A stretch of 64,000 bases of DNA from assembly GCF_022899935.1 (NCBI RefSeq), contig NZ_JALJCJ010000007.1, positions 186,001 through 250,000 of the forward strand, given 5' to 3'. How positions within the stretch are numbered: the first letter of the stretch is position 1; every line of letters begins with the position of its first letter. Position numbers and translations under genes: made by a program. Below, piece after piece: positions 17,803-27,512 of the stretch. This DNA comes from Shinella curvata (lineage in GTDB: Bacteria; Pseudomonadota; Alphaproteobacteria; Rhizobiales; Rhizobiaceae). The notes beneath the pieces were generated by a model, which saw only the letters and a list, made by a program, of their open reading frames with translations, made no database searches and had not been told where the DNA came from.

Positions 17803-18148
17803 ACTTGTCCCCTAAAACCGGCATCCCGCCGGATACGTCTATCGAGTGTCAAAAATTCGGGATGGCGGCAAGGAGGTGGGTCGGAAATTTTCGGAAGAAG
17901 CGTAAACGTCAGCGTTCGCGCCCAACTTGCCGCGCCGTCAAAAAATCGTTATATGCGAACGTATGGAATCCAAGTTCGGATGCACGGAAAAGCATGTCGT
18001 CGTGCTGCAGGATCACAAGCGCCTGCCGGCACGCTTCTTTGCGCGCGTCTTCGGGGCGCTCATCAGCCGTCTATCCTGATCGCTCGCGGTCCAGCAGCCT
18101 CGCGCTGTCGATTTCCCTTTCCCAAACATGCCAGACGGATGAAAAGCC
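17803..18148. other. intergenic region between the channel gene and leuC
   Basis: The 346-base divergent gap must hold promoters for the channel gene and leuC. Apart from the small ORF candidate at 17963-18079 I see no structured RNA or terminator. ATATGCGAAC at 17951-17960 could be part of a -10 region, but no convincing -35 partner was found. Confidence 0.4.
17963..18079 (+). CDS. candidate small protein, 38 residues, upstream of leuC
   Basis: An ATG-to-TGA frame encodes 38 residues beginning MESKFGCTEK and ending in a basic amphipathic segment (LPARFFARVFGALISRLS). About 29 of 38 codons end in G or C, matching neighbouring genes. No good Shine-Dalgarno is visible, so it may be unreal or leaderless. 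It is not Leu-rich enough (4 of 38) to be an obvious leucine attenuator peptide. No family is recognised; the call rests on codon bias and on its position 69 bases before leuC. Confidence 0.3.
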   Translation: MESKFGCTEKHVVVLQDHKRLPARFFARVFGALISRLS

Positions 18149-19558
<1,410 letters not shown>

Positions 19559-19584
19559 TCACGGTTCCATCGCCGTAAATGCAG

Positions 19585-19613
19585 AAAGGCCGGGATTTCT
19601 CCCGGCCTTTTTG
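19585..19613. terminator. bidirectional terminator between leuC and the MFS gene
   Basis: AGGCCGGGA (19587-19595) pairs with TCCCGGCCT (19600-19608), flanked by AAA on the left and TTTTTG on the right. Confidence 0.92.
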
Positions 19614-19623
19614 TTTGCGCCGT

Positions 19624-21024
19624 TCAGGCGGGAGCGCGCCGGAAACGGCGCAACGACAGGCCGAGCGCGACGATAAGCAACGCCGCAGCCACGGTGAATG
19701 TCACCTGCATGCCGAAGGCGACGGCGGCCGGGTCCGCGCCGGCAAGGTCCCGCGTGCCGGTGGCGGCGGCGAAGATCGCGCCCATCAGCGAGGCGCCGGT
19801 GATGAGGCCGAGATTGCGCGACAGGTTGAGCAGGCCCGAGATGACGCCGCGTTCGTCCGCGGCGATGCCGGTCATGACGGCGGCATTGTTGGCGGCCTGG
19901 AACAGCTGGTAGCCGGGGGTGAGCACGACGATCGCCGCGATATAGCCGGGCAGGCCGAACAAAGCGGAGAGCACGGGCAGGCCGGCAGCACCCGCCGCCA
20001 TCGTGGCAAGCCCGGCCGCGACCATGGGGGCCGCACCGAAGCGATCGACGAGGCGTCCGGCCAGCATGCCGGTCAGAACGGAGACGACGGGGCCGATCGC
20101 CAGCACGAAGCCGACTTCCGCCGGGCCGAGGCCGAGCGTGCGCGACAGGTAGAACGGCCCGACGACGAGCGTCACCATGATGACGGTCGCGACGAGGATG
20201 TTGGCCGCAAGGCTGGCGGGAAAGCCGGGGCGGCGGAAGGCGGCCGGGCGGATCAGCGGGAAGACGGTTCGGCTCTGTCTTACGACGAACAGGATTGCGC
20301 CGATGATGGCCGTGGCGACGAGCGCAGCATTCACAAGTCCGATGCGGCCTCCGCCGGCCGTCATGGCGAGCGCATAGGCGGCAAGCGATATCGCCAGCAG
20401 CGTGGCGCCGACAAGGTCGAAACGGGCTGCAGTGGCGGCCTTGCGGTCGGCGGGCAGGAAATGCCACACGAGGCCGAAAGCGACGATGCCGAAGGGTACG
20501 GCGACGAGGAAGATCGAAGGCCAGCCGAAGGCGGAGATCAGCAGGCCGCCGAGCGATGGACCGAGTGCGGTGCCGACCGCCGACATCGTGCCGAGCAAGC
20601 CCATCGTGCTGCCGATGCGTTCCTTCGGCACGGTCTCGCTGACGAAGGCCATGGCCAGCGCCATCATGGCCGCCGCGCCCGCGCCCTGAATGGCCCTGAC
20701 GACAATAAGGAAGGGCAATGACGGTGACAGGCCCGCCAGCAGCGAGGCGGCTGAAAACACCGCGAGCCCCGCCAGCAGCAGCCGGCGACGGCCAAAGAGA
20801 TCGCCGAGGCGCCCGATACCGGCAATCAGCACGGTGCTGGCAAGCAGATAGGCGAGCACGACCCACTGGACATGCGGGAAGGGCGCGGCGAAGTGCTGCG
20901 CCAGTGTCGGCAGGGCGACATTGGCGATGCTGGTGCCGAGCGAGGATAGCAGGATGGCGAGCGACAGGCCGGCAAGAGCTCCGACCCTGTTCCGGTCCGC
21001 CGTTGGGATGTTTGCGTCTAGCAT
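19624..21024 (-). CDS. MFS transporter, DHA2-like drug efflux family
   Basis: Major facilitator protein of 466 residues with 12-14 hydrophobic helices. The N-terminal half shows SIANVALPTL, the loop GRLGDLFGRRRLLLAGL (MFS motif A, about 75-90), RAIQGAGAAAMMALAMAFVSE (motif B region) and LGPSLGGLLIS (motif C type, typical of antiporters). This pattern fits proton-coupled efflux; the substrate is unknown. AAGGAG lies eight bases before the ATG. It is divergent from a LysR gene that probably controls it. Confidence 0.88.
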   Translation of the reverse strand: MLDANIPTADRNRVGALAGLSLAILLSSLGTSIANVALPTLAQHFAAPFPHVQWVVLAYLLASTVLIAGIGRLGDLFGRRRLLLAGLAVFSAASLLAGLSPSLPFLIVVRAIQGAGAAAMMALAMAFVSETVPKERIGSTMGLLGTMSAVGTALGPSLGGLLISAFGWPSIFLVAVPFGIVAFGLVWHFLPADRKAATAARFDLVGATLLAISLAAYALAMTAGGGRIGLVNAALVATAIIGAILFVVRQSRTVFPLIRPAAFRRPGFPASLAANILVATVIMVTLVVGPFYLSRTLGLGPAEVGFVLAIGPVVSVLTGMLAGRLVDRFGAAPMVAAGLATMAAGAAGLPVLSALFGLPGYIAAIVVLTPGYQLFQAANNAAVMTGIAADERGVISGLLNLSRNLGLITGASLMGAIFAAATGTRDLAGADPAAVAFGMQVTFTVAAALLIVALGLSLRRFRRAPA

Positions 21025-21089
21025 GGGGCTGCTCCTTGTTTGTCTGGAGCAGATAAGCCTTTCCTTGATGTGGCGGAACGCGCATGGAT

Positions 21090-21106
21090 TGCACTATATT
21101 CGTGCA
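21090..21106. promoter_or_regulatory. candidate LysR operator (TGCAC-N7-GTGCA)
   Basis: An inverted repeat in the divergent gap, TGCAC 21090-21094 and GTGCA 21102-21106, has the T-N11-A geometry of LysR-type recognition sites. It lies between the MFS start and the regulator start. Confidence 0.5.
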
Positions 21107-21149
21107 TCTGACGCCATGTCATTTTCCGGCCGGCATGTTAGGATCTTGC

Positions 21150-22043
21150 ATGTCCCGGCCCGATCTCAATCTTCTCGTGACGCTCGACGTGCTGCTTGCC
21201 GAAGGCAGCGTCGCAAAGGCTGCCCGACGGCTCAGGCTCAGCCCGTCGGCGATAAGCCGCGCGCTGGCACGCCTGCGTGAGGTGACGGGTGATCCGCTTC
21301 TAGTGCGGGCCGGGCGCGGCCTTGTGCCGACGCCGCAGGCGATAGAACTTCGCCAGAGGGTCGGGCAGATCGTGCAGGAGGCGGAAGCGCTGCTGCGGCC
21401 GGCCGAGACCCTCGATCTCAAGACCCTCGCGCGGACATTTACCCTGCGCAACCGCGAGGGGTTCGTCGATACCTACGGGCCGGCGCTGCTGGCGCGCGTG
21501 GCGCGCGAGGCGCCGGGGGTGAAACTGCGCTTCGTGCCGAAGCCCAACAAGGAGAGCACGCCGCTGCGCGACGGTATCGTCGATCTCGAAACGGGCGTGA
21601 TCGGCGAGGAGACGGGGCCGGAGGTTCGGGCACAGGCGCTCTTCCGCGATCGTTTCATTGGCATCGTGCGCGACGGGCATCCGTTGCTCGACGAGCCGAT
21701 CACGCCGGAGCGCTACGCCGCCGGCGGTCATATCCTCGTCTCGCGCGGCCGGCGGGAGCGCGGCCCGGTCGATGAGGCGCTGGCGCTGAAGGGGTTGACG
21801 CGCACCATAGCCGTGACGGTGCCGAGTTTTACCGAGGCCGTGACGCTCGCAAGAAATTCCGACCTGATCGCGCAGGTCTCGGACCGGTCGACGTTGTCGT
21901 TTCGCGACGGCGTGACGGCTTTCGCGCTGCCGGTCGATCTGCCTGATTTCACCGTCTCGCTGCTTTGGCATCCGCGCATGGATGCCGACCCGGCGCATCG
22001 CTGGCTGCGGACCTGCCTGCGCGAGATCTGCCAGCGGCCCTGA
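21150..22043 (+). CDS. LysR family transcriptional regulator
   Basis: LysR-type regulator of 297 residues from the ATG at 21150, preceded by AGGA at 21140-21143. The frame extends 22 codons further upstream, but that extension is unlike the family. The N-terminal winged helix-turn-helix is SVAKAARRLRLSPSAISRALARLREVTGDPLLVRAGRGLVPTPQA (about 20-65); the remainder is the effector-binding domain. The opening MSRPDLNLLVTLDVLL resembles the NodD/PcpR-like group. It is divergent from the MFS gene and probably regulates it in response to an exported compound. Confidence 0.93.
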   Translation: MSRPDLNLLVTLDVLLAEGSVAKAARRLRLSPSAISRALARLREVTGDPLLVRAGRGLVPTPQAIELRQRVGQIVQEAEALLRPAETLDLKTLARTFTLRNREGFVDTYGPALLARVAREAPGVKLRFVPKPNKESTPLRDGIVDLETGVIGEETGPEVRAQALFRDRFIGIVRDGHPLLDEPITPERYAAGGHILVSRGRRERGPVDEALALKGLTRTIAVTVPSFTEAVTLARNSDLIAQVSDRSTLSFRDGVTAFALPVDLPDFTVSLLWHPRMDADPAHRWLRTCLREICQRP

Positions 22044-22203
22044 TGGGCCGTGACTTTCCGGCAGAACAATGCTAAAGGGCCGGCAACTGGGCCGTAAGCC
22101 GCACTTCCCGGCATTTCCTGGCCTGCAATGAACTTCAGTCGAGCATGGACCGCCGTGGCGCAAAAGCCTGCGCCGGCGCTGCCTGTTCTTGAGGAATGAC
22201 CCG

Positions 22204-23442
22204 ATGGCAAGCATGGATTTTCTCAACACCGCCGACCCGGTCAAGGCGCCGGTCGTCCGCACCATCCCGGCCGCCGAAAAGCCGACGCTGATCGGTCTTT
22301 CTCGCGAGGACATGGGCCGCGCGCTGGTGGAGAAGGGCGTCAACGAGCGCCAGGTGAAGATGCGCGTCAGCCAGCTCTGGCACTGGCTCTATGTGCGCGG
22401 CGTCTCTGACTTCGACGACATGACCAATGTCTCCAAGGACATGCGGGAAATGCTCAAGAAGCATTTCACCATCGCCCGCCCGGAGATCGTCGACGAGCAG
22501 ATTTCCAATGACGGCACGCGCAAGTGGCTGCTGCGTTTTCCCGCACGCGGCGCCGGCCGGCCCGTCGAGATCGAGACCGTCTACATTCCCGAGGAAGGCC
22601 GCGGCACGCTCTGCATTTCCAGCCAGGTCGGCTGCACGCTTACCTGTTCCTTCTGCCACACCGGCACGCAGAAGCTGGTACGTAACCTGACGGCAGAGGA
22701 AATCCTCTCGCAGCTGCTGCTGGCTCGCGACCGGCTCGGCGATTTCCCGGATCGCGACACGCCCGCCGGCATGATTGCGCCTGCCGAGGGACGCAAGGTC
22801 TCAAACATCGTCATGATGGGCATGGGCGAGCCGCTCTACAATTTCGAAAGCGTGAAAACGGCGCTGCTGATCGCCACCGACGGCGACGGCCTCTCGCTTT
22901 CCAAGCGCCGCGTGACGCTCTCGACCTCCGGCATCGTGCCGGAAATCTATCGCACGGGCTCCGAGATCGGGGTGATGCTGGCGATCTCGCTGCATGCCGT
23001 GCGCGACGAGCTGCGCGACATGCTGGTGCCGATCAACAAGAAGTATCCGCTGAAGGAACTGCTGGACGCCTGCCGCGCCTATCCGAGCCTGTCGAATGCG
23101 CGGCGCATTACCTTCGAATATGTGATGCTGAAGGACGTCAACGATAGTCTGGAAGACGCCAAGCTGCTCACCCAGCTGCTGAAGGGCATTCCCGCGAAGA
23201 TCAACCTCATCCCGTTCAACCCCTGGCCTGGCACGAACTACCAGTGTTCGGACTGGGAGCAGATCGAGCGTTTCGCCGATTTCATCAACCAGGCCGGCTA
23301 TGCTTCGCCGATACGCACCCCGCGCGGCCGCGACATCCTCGCCGCCTGCGGCCAGCTGAAATCGGAATCCGAGCGCATGCGCAAGGTCGAACGCATGGCC
23401 TTCGAGGCCATGATGATCGTCGGCCACGGCGAAGACGATTGA
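22204..23442 (+). CDS. rlmN: dual-specificity RNA methyltransferase RlmN
   Basis: Radical-SAM enzyme making m2A2503 in 23S rRNA and m2A37 in some tRNAs. I chose the ATG at 22204, preceded by GAGGA at 22191-22195; length is 412 residues. The radical-SAM Cys144, Cys148 and Cys151 sit in GCTLTCSFC, with MGMGEPLYN and the SAM-binding [11 protein letters not shown] downstream. The C-terminal AACGQL carries the cysteine that forms the methyl intermediate. Length and motifs fit RlmN and not Cfr. Confidence 0.97.
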   Translation: MASMDFLNTADPVKAPVVRTIPAAEKPTLIGLSREDMGRALVEKGVNERQVKMRVSQLWHWLYVRGVSDFDDMTNVSKDMREMLKKHFTIARPEIVDEQISNDGTRKWLLRFPARGAGRPVEIETVYIPEEGRGTLCISSQVGCTLTCSFCHTGTQKLVRNLTAEEILSQLLLARDRLGDFPDRDTPAGMIAPAEGRKVSNIVMMGMGEPLYNFESVKTALLIATDGDGLSLSKRRVTLSTSGIVPEIYRTGSEIGVMLAISLHAVRDELRDMLVPINKKYPLKELLDACRAYPSLSNARRITFEYVMLKDVNDSLEDAKLLTQLLKGIPAKINLIPFNPWPGTNYQCSDWEQIERFADFINQAGYASPIRTPRGRDILAACGQLKSESERMRKVERMAFEAMMIVGHGEDD

Positions 23443-23468
23443 GGGGCCTCTAAGGCCCCTCTTCGTTT
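23441..23468. terminator. terminator between rlmN and the aldo-keto reductase gene
   Basis: GAGGGGCCT (23441-23449) pairs with AGGCCCCTC (23453-23461), followed by TTCGTTT. The T-run is weak but the hairpin lies exactly at the convergent junction. Confidence 0.7.
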
Positions 23469-23470
23469 GA

Positions 23471-24301
23471 TCAGAACGTCGCCGTCATCGGATCCGGGCC
23501 GATGCGCTTGCCATCCTTTTCAAGCGTGGCGAAAGTCGCCATGTCCTCGGCGTCGAGCTTGAAATCGAAGACCTTGAAATTCTCCTCGATGCGCGACGGC
23601 GTCACCGATTTCGGGATCACGACGAGACCGTTGTCGATGTGCCAGCGGGTGATGACCTGTGCCGGCGTGCGGCCGTGTTTGGCCGCGACCTTGGCGACGA
23701 CGGGGTTTTCCAGAAGCTGACCCTGGCCGAGCGGGCTCCAGGACTGCGTGATGATCCGGTGCTTGTCGTGATAGGCGCGGGCTTCCTTCTGCGGAAAATC
23801 CGGATGCAGCTCGATCTGGTTGATGACGGGCGTGATGCCTGTCTCGTCGATCAGCCGCTGCAGATGCTCGGGATAGAAGTTGGAAACACCGATGGAGCGG
23901 GCGCGGCCATCCTTCTGCAGCTGGATGAAGGCCTTCCAGGTATCGACGAACTGGCCGCGCTTCGGTGCCGGCCAGTGGATGAGGTAGAGATCGACATAGT
24001 CGGTGCCGAGACGCTTGAGGCTGGCATCGAAAGCCTTCAGGGTCGAATCGTAGCCCTGCTCGGAATTCCAGAGTTTTGTGGTGAGGAAGATTTCCGGGCG
24101 GGCGACGCCGGAGGCGCGGATACCCTCGCCCACCCCCTCTTCGTTCTCGTAGATCGCGGCAGTATCGATATGGCGGTAGCCCGCGCCGAGCGCGGCCTTG
24201 ACGGCCGTCACGGCCGTATCGTTCGGGGTCTGCCACACGCCGAGGCCGACCTGGGGAATGCTGTTGCCATCGTGAAAGAGAATTGTCGGCTGATCGCTCA
24301 T
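23471..24301 (-). CDS. aldo/keto reductase (2,5-diketo-D-gluconate reductase type)
   Basis: NADPH-dependent AKR of 276 residues, close in pattern to DkgA/DkgB. The catalytic tetrad is visible as Asp46 and Tyr51 (HIDTAAIYENE), Lys76 (LTTKLW) and His109 (LYLIHWP). The cofactor loop near the C-terminus, VVIPKSVTPSRIEENFKVFDF, is typical. GGAGA lies upstream of the ATG. It probably reduces sugar ketoacids or small aldehydes; substrate prediction within AKRs is unreliable. It stands alone. Confidence 0.9.
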   Translation of the reverse strand: MSDQPTILFHDGNSIPQVGLGVWQTPNDTAVTAVKAALGAGYRHIDTAAIYENEEGVGEGIRASGVARPEIFLTTKLWNSEQGYDSTLKAFDASLKRLGTDYVDLYLIHWPAPKRGQFVDTWKAFIQLQKDGRARSIGVSNFYPEHLQRLIDETGITPVINQIELHPDFPQKEARAYHDKHRIITQSWSPLGQGQLLENPVVAKVAAKHGRTPAQVITRWHIDNGLVVIPKSVTPSRIEENFKVFDFKLDAEDMATFATLEKDGKRIGPDPMTATF

Positions 24302-24635
24302 GAGAATGTCTCCATGAAAAGGGATGAACCCGGGCGGGTTTTGGGAAGGCGAGGCTGCATATAGGTCGACAGGCGCGGCATTTCAGCGGGGGACCGGCGA
24401 AAAGCTTTAAGTGCGCATGCGACCGTACCGCGACGCGTCGCCATGGTGCCGGGTACGTTCGGATGGTCTTCACGCAATGTTTAGCAGATGTGATCCGGCG
24501 CCGCGCGCCCTGCCATATTCGCGCCATGCGCGAATTCGACTGGCTAGGCAACAAAGGGGCCAAACCTGCCATCCCTTCCATTTGAATTTTTGCCCTAGCT
24601 CCCTTACTTTCCTGAGAAATGCCGAGAGGAAACGC
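24302..24635. other. intergenic region upstream of cenR
   Basis: This 334-base gap separates the aldo-keto reductase gene and cenR. It contains a perfect palindrome (24517-24535) and a promoter-like pair close to cenR, TTGAAT 24582-24587 and TTACTT 24604-24609 (16-base spacer). No convincing small ORF is seen. Confidence 0.45.
24517..24535. promoter_or_regulatory. perfect palindrome upstream of cenR
   Basis: ATTCGCGC (24517-24524) and GCGCGAAT (24528-24535) flank CAT. It lies about 50 bases upstream of the candidate cenR promoter and has no T-run, so an operator is more likely than a terminator. Confidence 0.4.
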
Positions 24636-25319
24636 ATGACATCCCGCACGATCCTTCTTGTCGATGACGACAACGACCTTCGCGAGACGCTCGTCGAGCA
24701 GCTTTCGCTCTACGAGGAATTCACCACGCTGGAGGAAACGACCGCCGGCAAGGGCATCCAGACGGCGCGCGCCAACCAGATTGACCTGCTCATCATGGAT
24801 GTCGGCCTGCCCGATATGGATGGCCGCGAGGCGGTGAAGCTTCTGCGCAAGGGCGGCTTCAAGGCGCCGATCATCATGCTGACCGGGCACGACACCGATT
24901 CGGACACGATCCTGGGCCTCGAAGCCGGCGCCAACGACTATGTGACGAAGCCTTTCCGGTTTGCCGTGCTGCTCGCCCGCATCCGCGCGCAGCTGCGCCA
25001 GCACGAGAGCAGCGAAGACGCGACCTTCACCGTCGGCCCCTACACGTTCAAGCCCGGCCAGAAACTTCTGACGCTGGAAAACGGCCAGAAGATCCGCCTC
25101 ACGGAAAAGGAAGCGGCGATCATCCGCTATCTCTACCGCGCCGACCAGAAGGTGGTGACGCGCGATATTCTGCTGGAGGAGGTCTGGGGCTACAATTCCG
25201 GCGTGACGACCCACACGCTGGAAACCCACGTCTATCGCCTGCGCCAGAAGATCGAACGGGACCCTTCCAATGCCGAGATTCTCGTGACAGAGAACGGCGG
25301 TTACAAGATCGTACCATAA
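24636..25319 (+). CDS. cenR: response regulator CenR (OtpR), OmpR family
   Basis: DNA-binding response regulator of 227 residues. The receiver domain has the acidic pocket VDDDND (9-14), phospho-acceptor Asp55 (MDVGLPDMDG) and Lys105 (YVTKPF). The OmpR winged helix at about 125-227 includes LTEKEAAIIRYLYRADQKVVTRDILLEEVWGY. The ATG at 24636 follows GAGAGGA. Sequence and context match the cell-envelope regulator CenR of Caulobacter, called OtpR in Brucella, where it is likewise followed by a cyclic-nucleotide-binding gene. CenR controls envelope integrity and is often essential. No histidine kinase is adjacent. Confidence 0.78.
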   Translation: MTSRTILLVDDDNDLRETLVEQLSLYEEFTTLEETTAGKGIQTARANQIDLLIMDVGLPDMDGREAVKLLRKGGFKAPIIMLTGHDTDSDTILGLEAGANDYVTKPFRFAVLLARIRAQLRQHESSEDATFTVGPYTFKPGQKLLTLENGQKIRLTEKEAAIIRYLYRADQKVVTRDILLEEVWGYNSGVTTHTLETHVYRLRQKIERDPSNAEILVTENGGYKIVP

Positions 25320-25334
25320 TCAGGAAACCCCGCC

Positions 25335-25790
25335 GTGGCTCTCAGCGACGACATCGCCCTTCTCGCCCGCGTGCCGCTGTTCACCGGTCTTGCCGATGAC
25401 AAGCTGCGGCTGATGGCCTTCGGCGCCGAACGCCGCCGGCTGGTCGAGGGGCAGACGCTGTTTCGCGAGGGCACCTCGGCCGATTGCGGCTTCGTCGTCG
25501 CCCACGGCTCGTTCCAGCTCACCTCGACGCTGCGCGACGGCGCGACGAAGGAAGAGGGTATTGCGGACTATGGCACGCTGCTGTCGGAGCTGGCGATGAT
25601 CTCCGCCGTCGAGCGGAAATATACGGCCGTGGCGCTGGAGGACAGCGAGGTCATCCGTATCAACCGCCCGCTCTTCCGACGCATGCTGGAAGAATATCCC
25701 GATGTCGCCGTTCTCGTGGATGCCCGCATCCGCGAAAACCTCACGGCGATGATCACCCAGATGCGCGGCCTCGCCCGTCGCTTCGCCTGA
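25335..25790 (+). CDS. cyclic-nucleotide-binding domain protein
   Basis: Stand-alone cNMP-binding (Crp-type) domain of 151 residues without a DNA-binding helix-turn-helix. It starts at GTG 25335, with AGGAAA upstream and 15 bases after cenR, so the two are co-transcribed. The beta-roll is recognisable (RRRLVEGQTLFREGTSADCGFVVAHGSF, and GTLLSELAMISAVERKYTAVALEDSEVIRI in place of the phosphate-binding cassette). The canonical GELALL..RxA motif is altered (SELAMI), so cyclic nucleotide may not be bound. In Brucella the equivalent gene is annotated as a cAMP-dependent kinase regulatory-like subunit beside otpR. A role in the CenR pathway is inferred from linkage only. Confidence 0.82.
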   Translation: MALSDDIALLARVPLFTGLADDKLRLMAFGAERRRLVEGQTLFREGTSADCGFVVAHGSFQLTSTLRDGATKEEGIADYGTLLSELAMISAVERKYTAVALEDSEVIRINRPLFRRMLEEYPDVAVLVDARIRENLTAMITQMRGLARRFA

Positions 25791-25793
25791 TTT

Positions 25794-26600
25794 TTAGAAG
25801 TCGAATTCCGCAATCACAGGCACGTGGTCCGATGGCCGTTCCCAGCCGCGCGCTTCACGGATGACGGAAATATTCGTCAGATGCGGATCGAGGTCGGCCG
25901 AGGACCAGATATGGTCGAGGCGGCGGCCCTTGTTAGCGGCCTGCCAGTCGGCCGAACGGTAGCTCCACCACGTATAGAGCTTTTCCTCCGCCGGCACCTT
26001 GCGGCGCATCAGATCTACCCAGGCACCCTTGGTCATCACGTCGATCAGGCCTTCGGTCTCGATCGGCGTGTGGCTGACGATCTTCAGAAGCTGCTTGTGC
26101 GACCAGACATCATGCTCCAGCGGCGCGATGTTGAGATCGCCGACGAGGATCGAGGAAATCCCGGCCTCGGCTTCGGCATGCAGCAGCTTCATTTCCTCGA
26201 TGAAATCGAGCTTGTGGCCGAATTTCGCGTTGATCGTGCGGTCCGGCTCGTCGCCGCCGGCCGGCACATAGAAATTGTGCACGCGGATCGACTTGCCGCG
26301 GTGATGGAGGAGCACCGAGACATGGCGCGCATCGCCGACGCCGCAATAGTCGCGCCGCTCGACGATCTCGGTCAGCGGCAGGCGGGAGATGGTCGCGACG
26401 CCGTGATAACCCTTCTGGCCATGCATCACGATATGCTCGTAGCCGAGCGCCTTCAGCGGCTTGGAGGGAAACTGGTCGTTCGGGCACTTGGTTTCCTGCA
26501 GGCACAGGATATCGGGCGAGAAGGTTTTCAGGAAATGCTCGACGAGCGGCATGCGCAGCCGCACGGAGTTGATGTTCCAGGTCGCGATCGAAAGTGCCAT
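25794..26600 (-). CDS. xthA: exodeoxyribonuclease III
   Basis: AP endonuclease / 3'-5' exonuclease of the ExoIII family, 268 residues, acting in base-excision repair. The motifs are ATWNINSVRLR at the start, LCLQETKCPND (metal-binding Glu near 36), HGQKGYHGVATISR, LVGDLNIAPLEHD and the C-terminal RLDHIWSS and SDHVPV with the catalytic Asp-His. Its stop lies three bases from the convergent cNMP-binding gene. The terminator of lolA lies just upstream. Confidence 0.96.
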   Translation of the reverse strand: MALSIATWNINSVRLRMPLVEHFLKTFSPDILCLQETKCPNDQFPSKPLKALGYEHIVMHGQKGYHGVATISRLPLTEIVERRDYCGVGDARHVSVLLHHRGKSIRVHNFYVPAGGDEPDRTINAKFGHKLDFIEEMKLLHAEAEAGISSILVGDLNIAPLEHDVWSHKQLLKIVSHTPIETEGLIDVMTKGAWVDLMRRKVPAEEKLYTWWSYRSADWQAANKGRRLDHIWSSADLDPHLTNISVIREARGWERPSDHVPVIAEFDF

Positions 26601-26612
26601 GCCGGGTCCGCC

Positions 26613-26643
26613 TCAAAAACATCCGGCCCGTCGAGCGGGCCGG
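26613..26643 (-). terminator. terminator after lolA
   Basis: CCGGCCCG (26623-26630) pairs with CGGGCCGG (26636-26643). On the minus strand the hairpin is followed by ATGTTTTTGAGG, giving a U-run, just before the xthA start. Confidence 0.7.
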
Positions 26644-26667
26644 TTGGGGCGTCTTAGAGCATTTCCA

Positions 26668-26689
26668 GTCGAAGCGAAATTGCTTCGAC
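26668..26689. repeat. short palindrome in the lolA-xthA gap
   Basis: GTCGAAGC and GCTTCGAC flank GAAATT. The surrounding text (TAGAGCA... GCCGAAAACGG) resembles the AGAGCA-type dispersed repeat remnants common between rhizobial genes. Confidence 0.5.
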
Positions 26690-26749
26690 GTCGGATAATG
26701 CGGCAAAAGCAAATCCTAGAGCAGGCGTGCCGAAAACGGAAACGGCTTG

Positions 26750-27400
26750 TTATTGCGTACCGCGGCGGCGGACCTCGTCATAGGGGATCGTGAAAACCTT
26801 GGCGTCGAGCGGAATGCCGGTCTTGACGTTGAAGATCATCACAGACGTGTCTTTGCCCTGCGCATCGGTGATGGTCCATTGGCGCAGGTCGTATGTCTTC
26901 GGGTCGAACATCATGGTGATGGTCGAATCGCCGAACATGTTGCGGTCGCCGAGAACGATCGTCGTCAGGTCGGCCTCTTCCTTGACGGAGCGCACCATCT
27001 TGGCCGAGAGGTCGATCTTCTCGCCGAGCAGCAGGTTCAGGGGTGTCTTGGAGAGCGGATAGAGATCCCAGGTCTTGAGTTTGCGGTTGCCGATGACGAC
27101 GGAGCGGCCGTCGGCAATTACGCGCATCGGCGAGGGGTCTTCGTAGTTGAAACGGATCTTGCCCGGACGATCGATGAAGAACTTGCCGCCGGTCTGCTCG
27201 CCGCGCGGGCCGAACTGCACGAATTCGCCGGCCATGGTCTTCACCGAGGCGAAGTGATCGGCGATCTTCTGGGCGGCGGCACTGGCCTGCGCGGACGCCT
27301 CAACGGGCGACAGCAGCGGAAGGCCGGCAGAGAATGTCAGGGCCATGAGGCCGGTGAAGCCGCGGCGCGTCAGCGTGCCGGCTTTTTCGGATCGGTTCAT
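26750..27400 (-). CDS. lolA: outer-membrane lipoprotein carrier protein LolA
   Basis: Periplasmic chaperone that carries lipoproteins from LolCDE to the outer membrane. I place the start at the ATG at 27400 (MNRSEKAGTL) because AAGGAG lies seven bases upstream of it; an ATG 15 bases earlier lacks a ribosome site. That gives 216 residues. A signal peptide with a twin-arginine-like LTRRGFTGL (about 10-18) and cleavage after EASAQA precedes the mature LolA fold (MAGEFVQFGPRGEQTGGKFFIDRPGKIRFNYE). It lies downstream of ftsK, the usual rhizobial order. Confidence 0.93.
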   Translation of the reverse strand: MNRSEKAGTLTRRGFTGLMALTFSAGLPLLSPVEASAQASAAAQKIADHFASVKTMAGEFVQFGPRGEQTGGKFFIDRPGKIRFNYEDPSPMRVIADGRSVVIGNRKLKTWDLYPLSKTPLNLLLGEKIDLSAKMVRSVKEEADLTTIVLGDRNMFGDSTITMMFDPKTYDLRQWTITDAQGKDTSVMIFNVKTGIPLDAKVFTIPYDEVRRRGTQ

Positions 27401-27512
27401 CTTGGTCTCCTTCATGCGTTTTTCATGCGGGCCAAACGCGGCGCCATAATGGCGATTGGCCCTGACGCGAGACTTGCCGGTCGAAACGTCGCAGAAGGCA
27501 CTCCGTTCCCGG

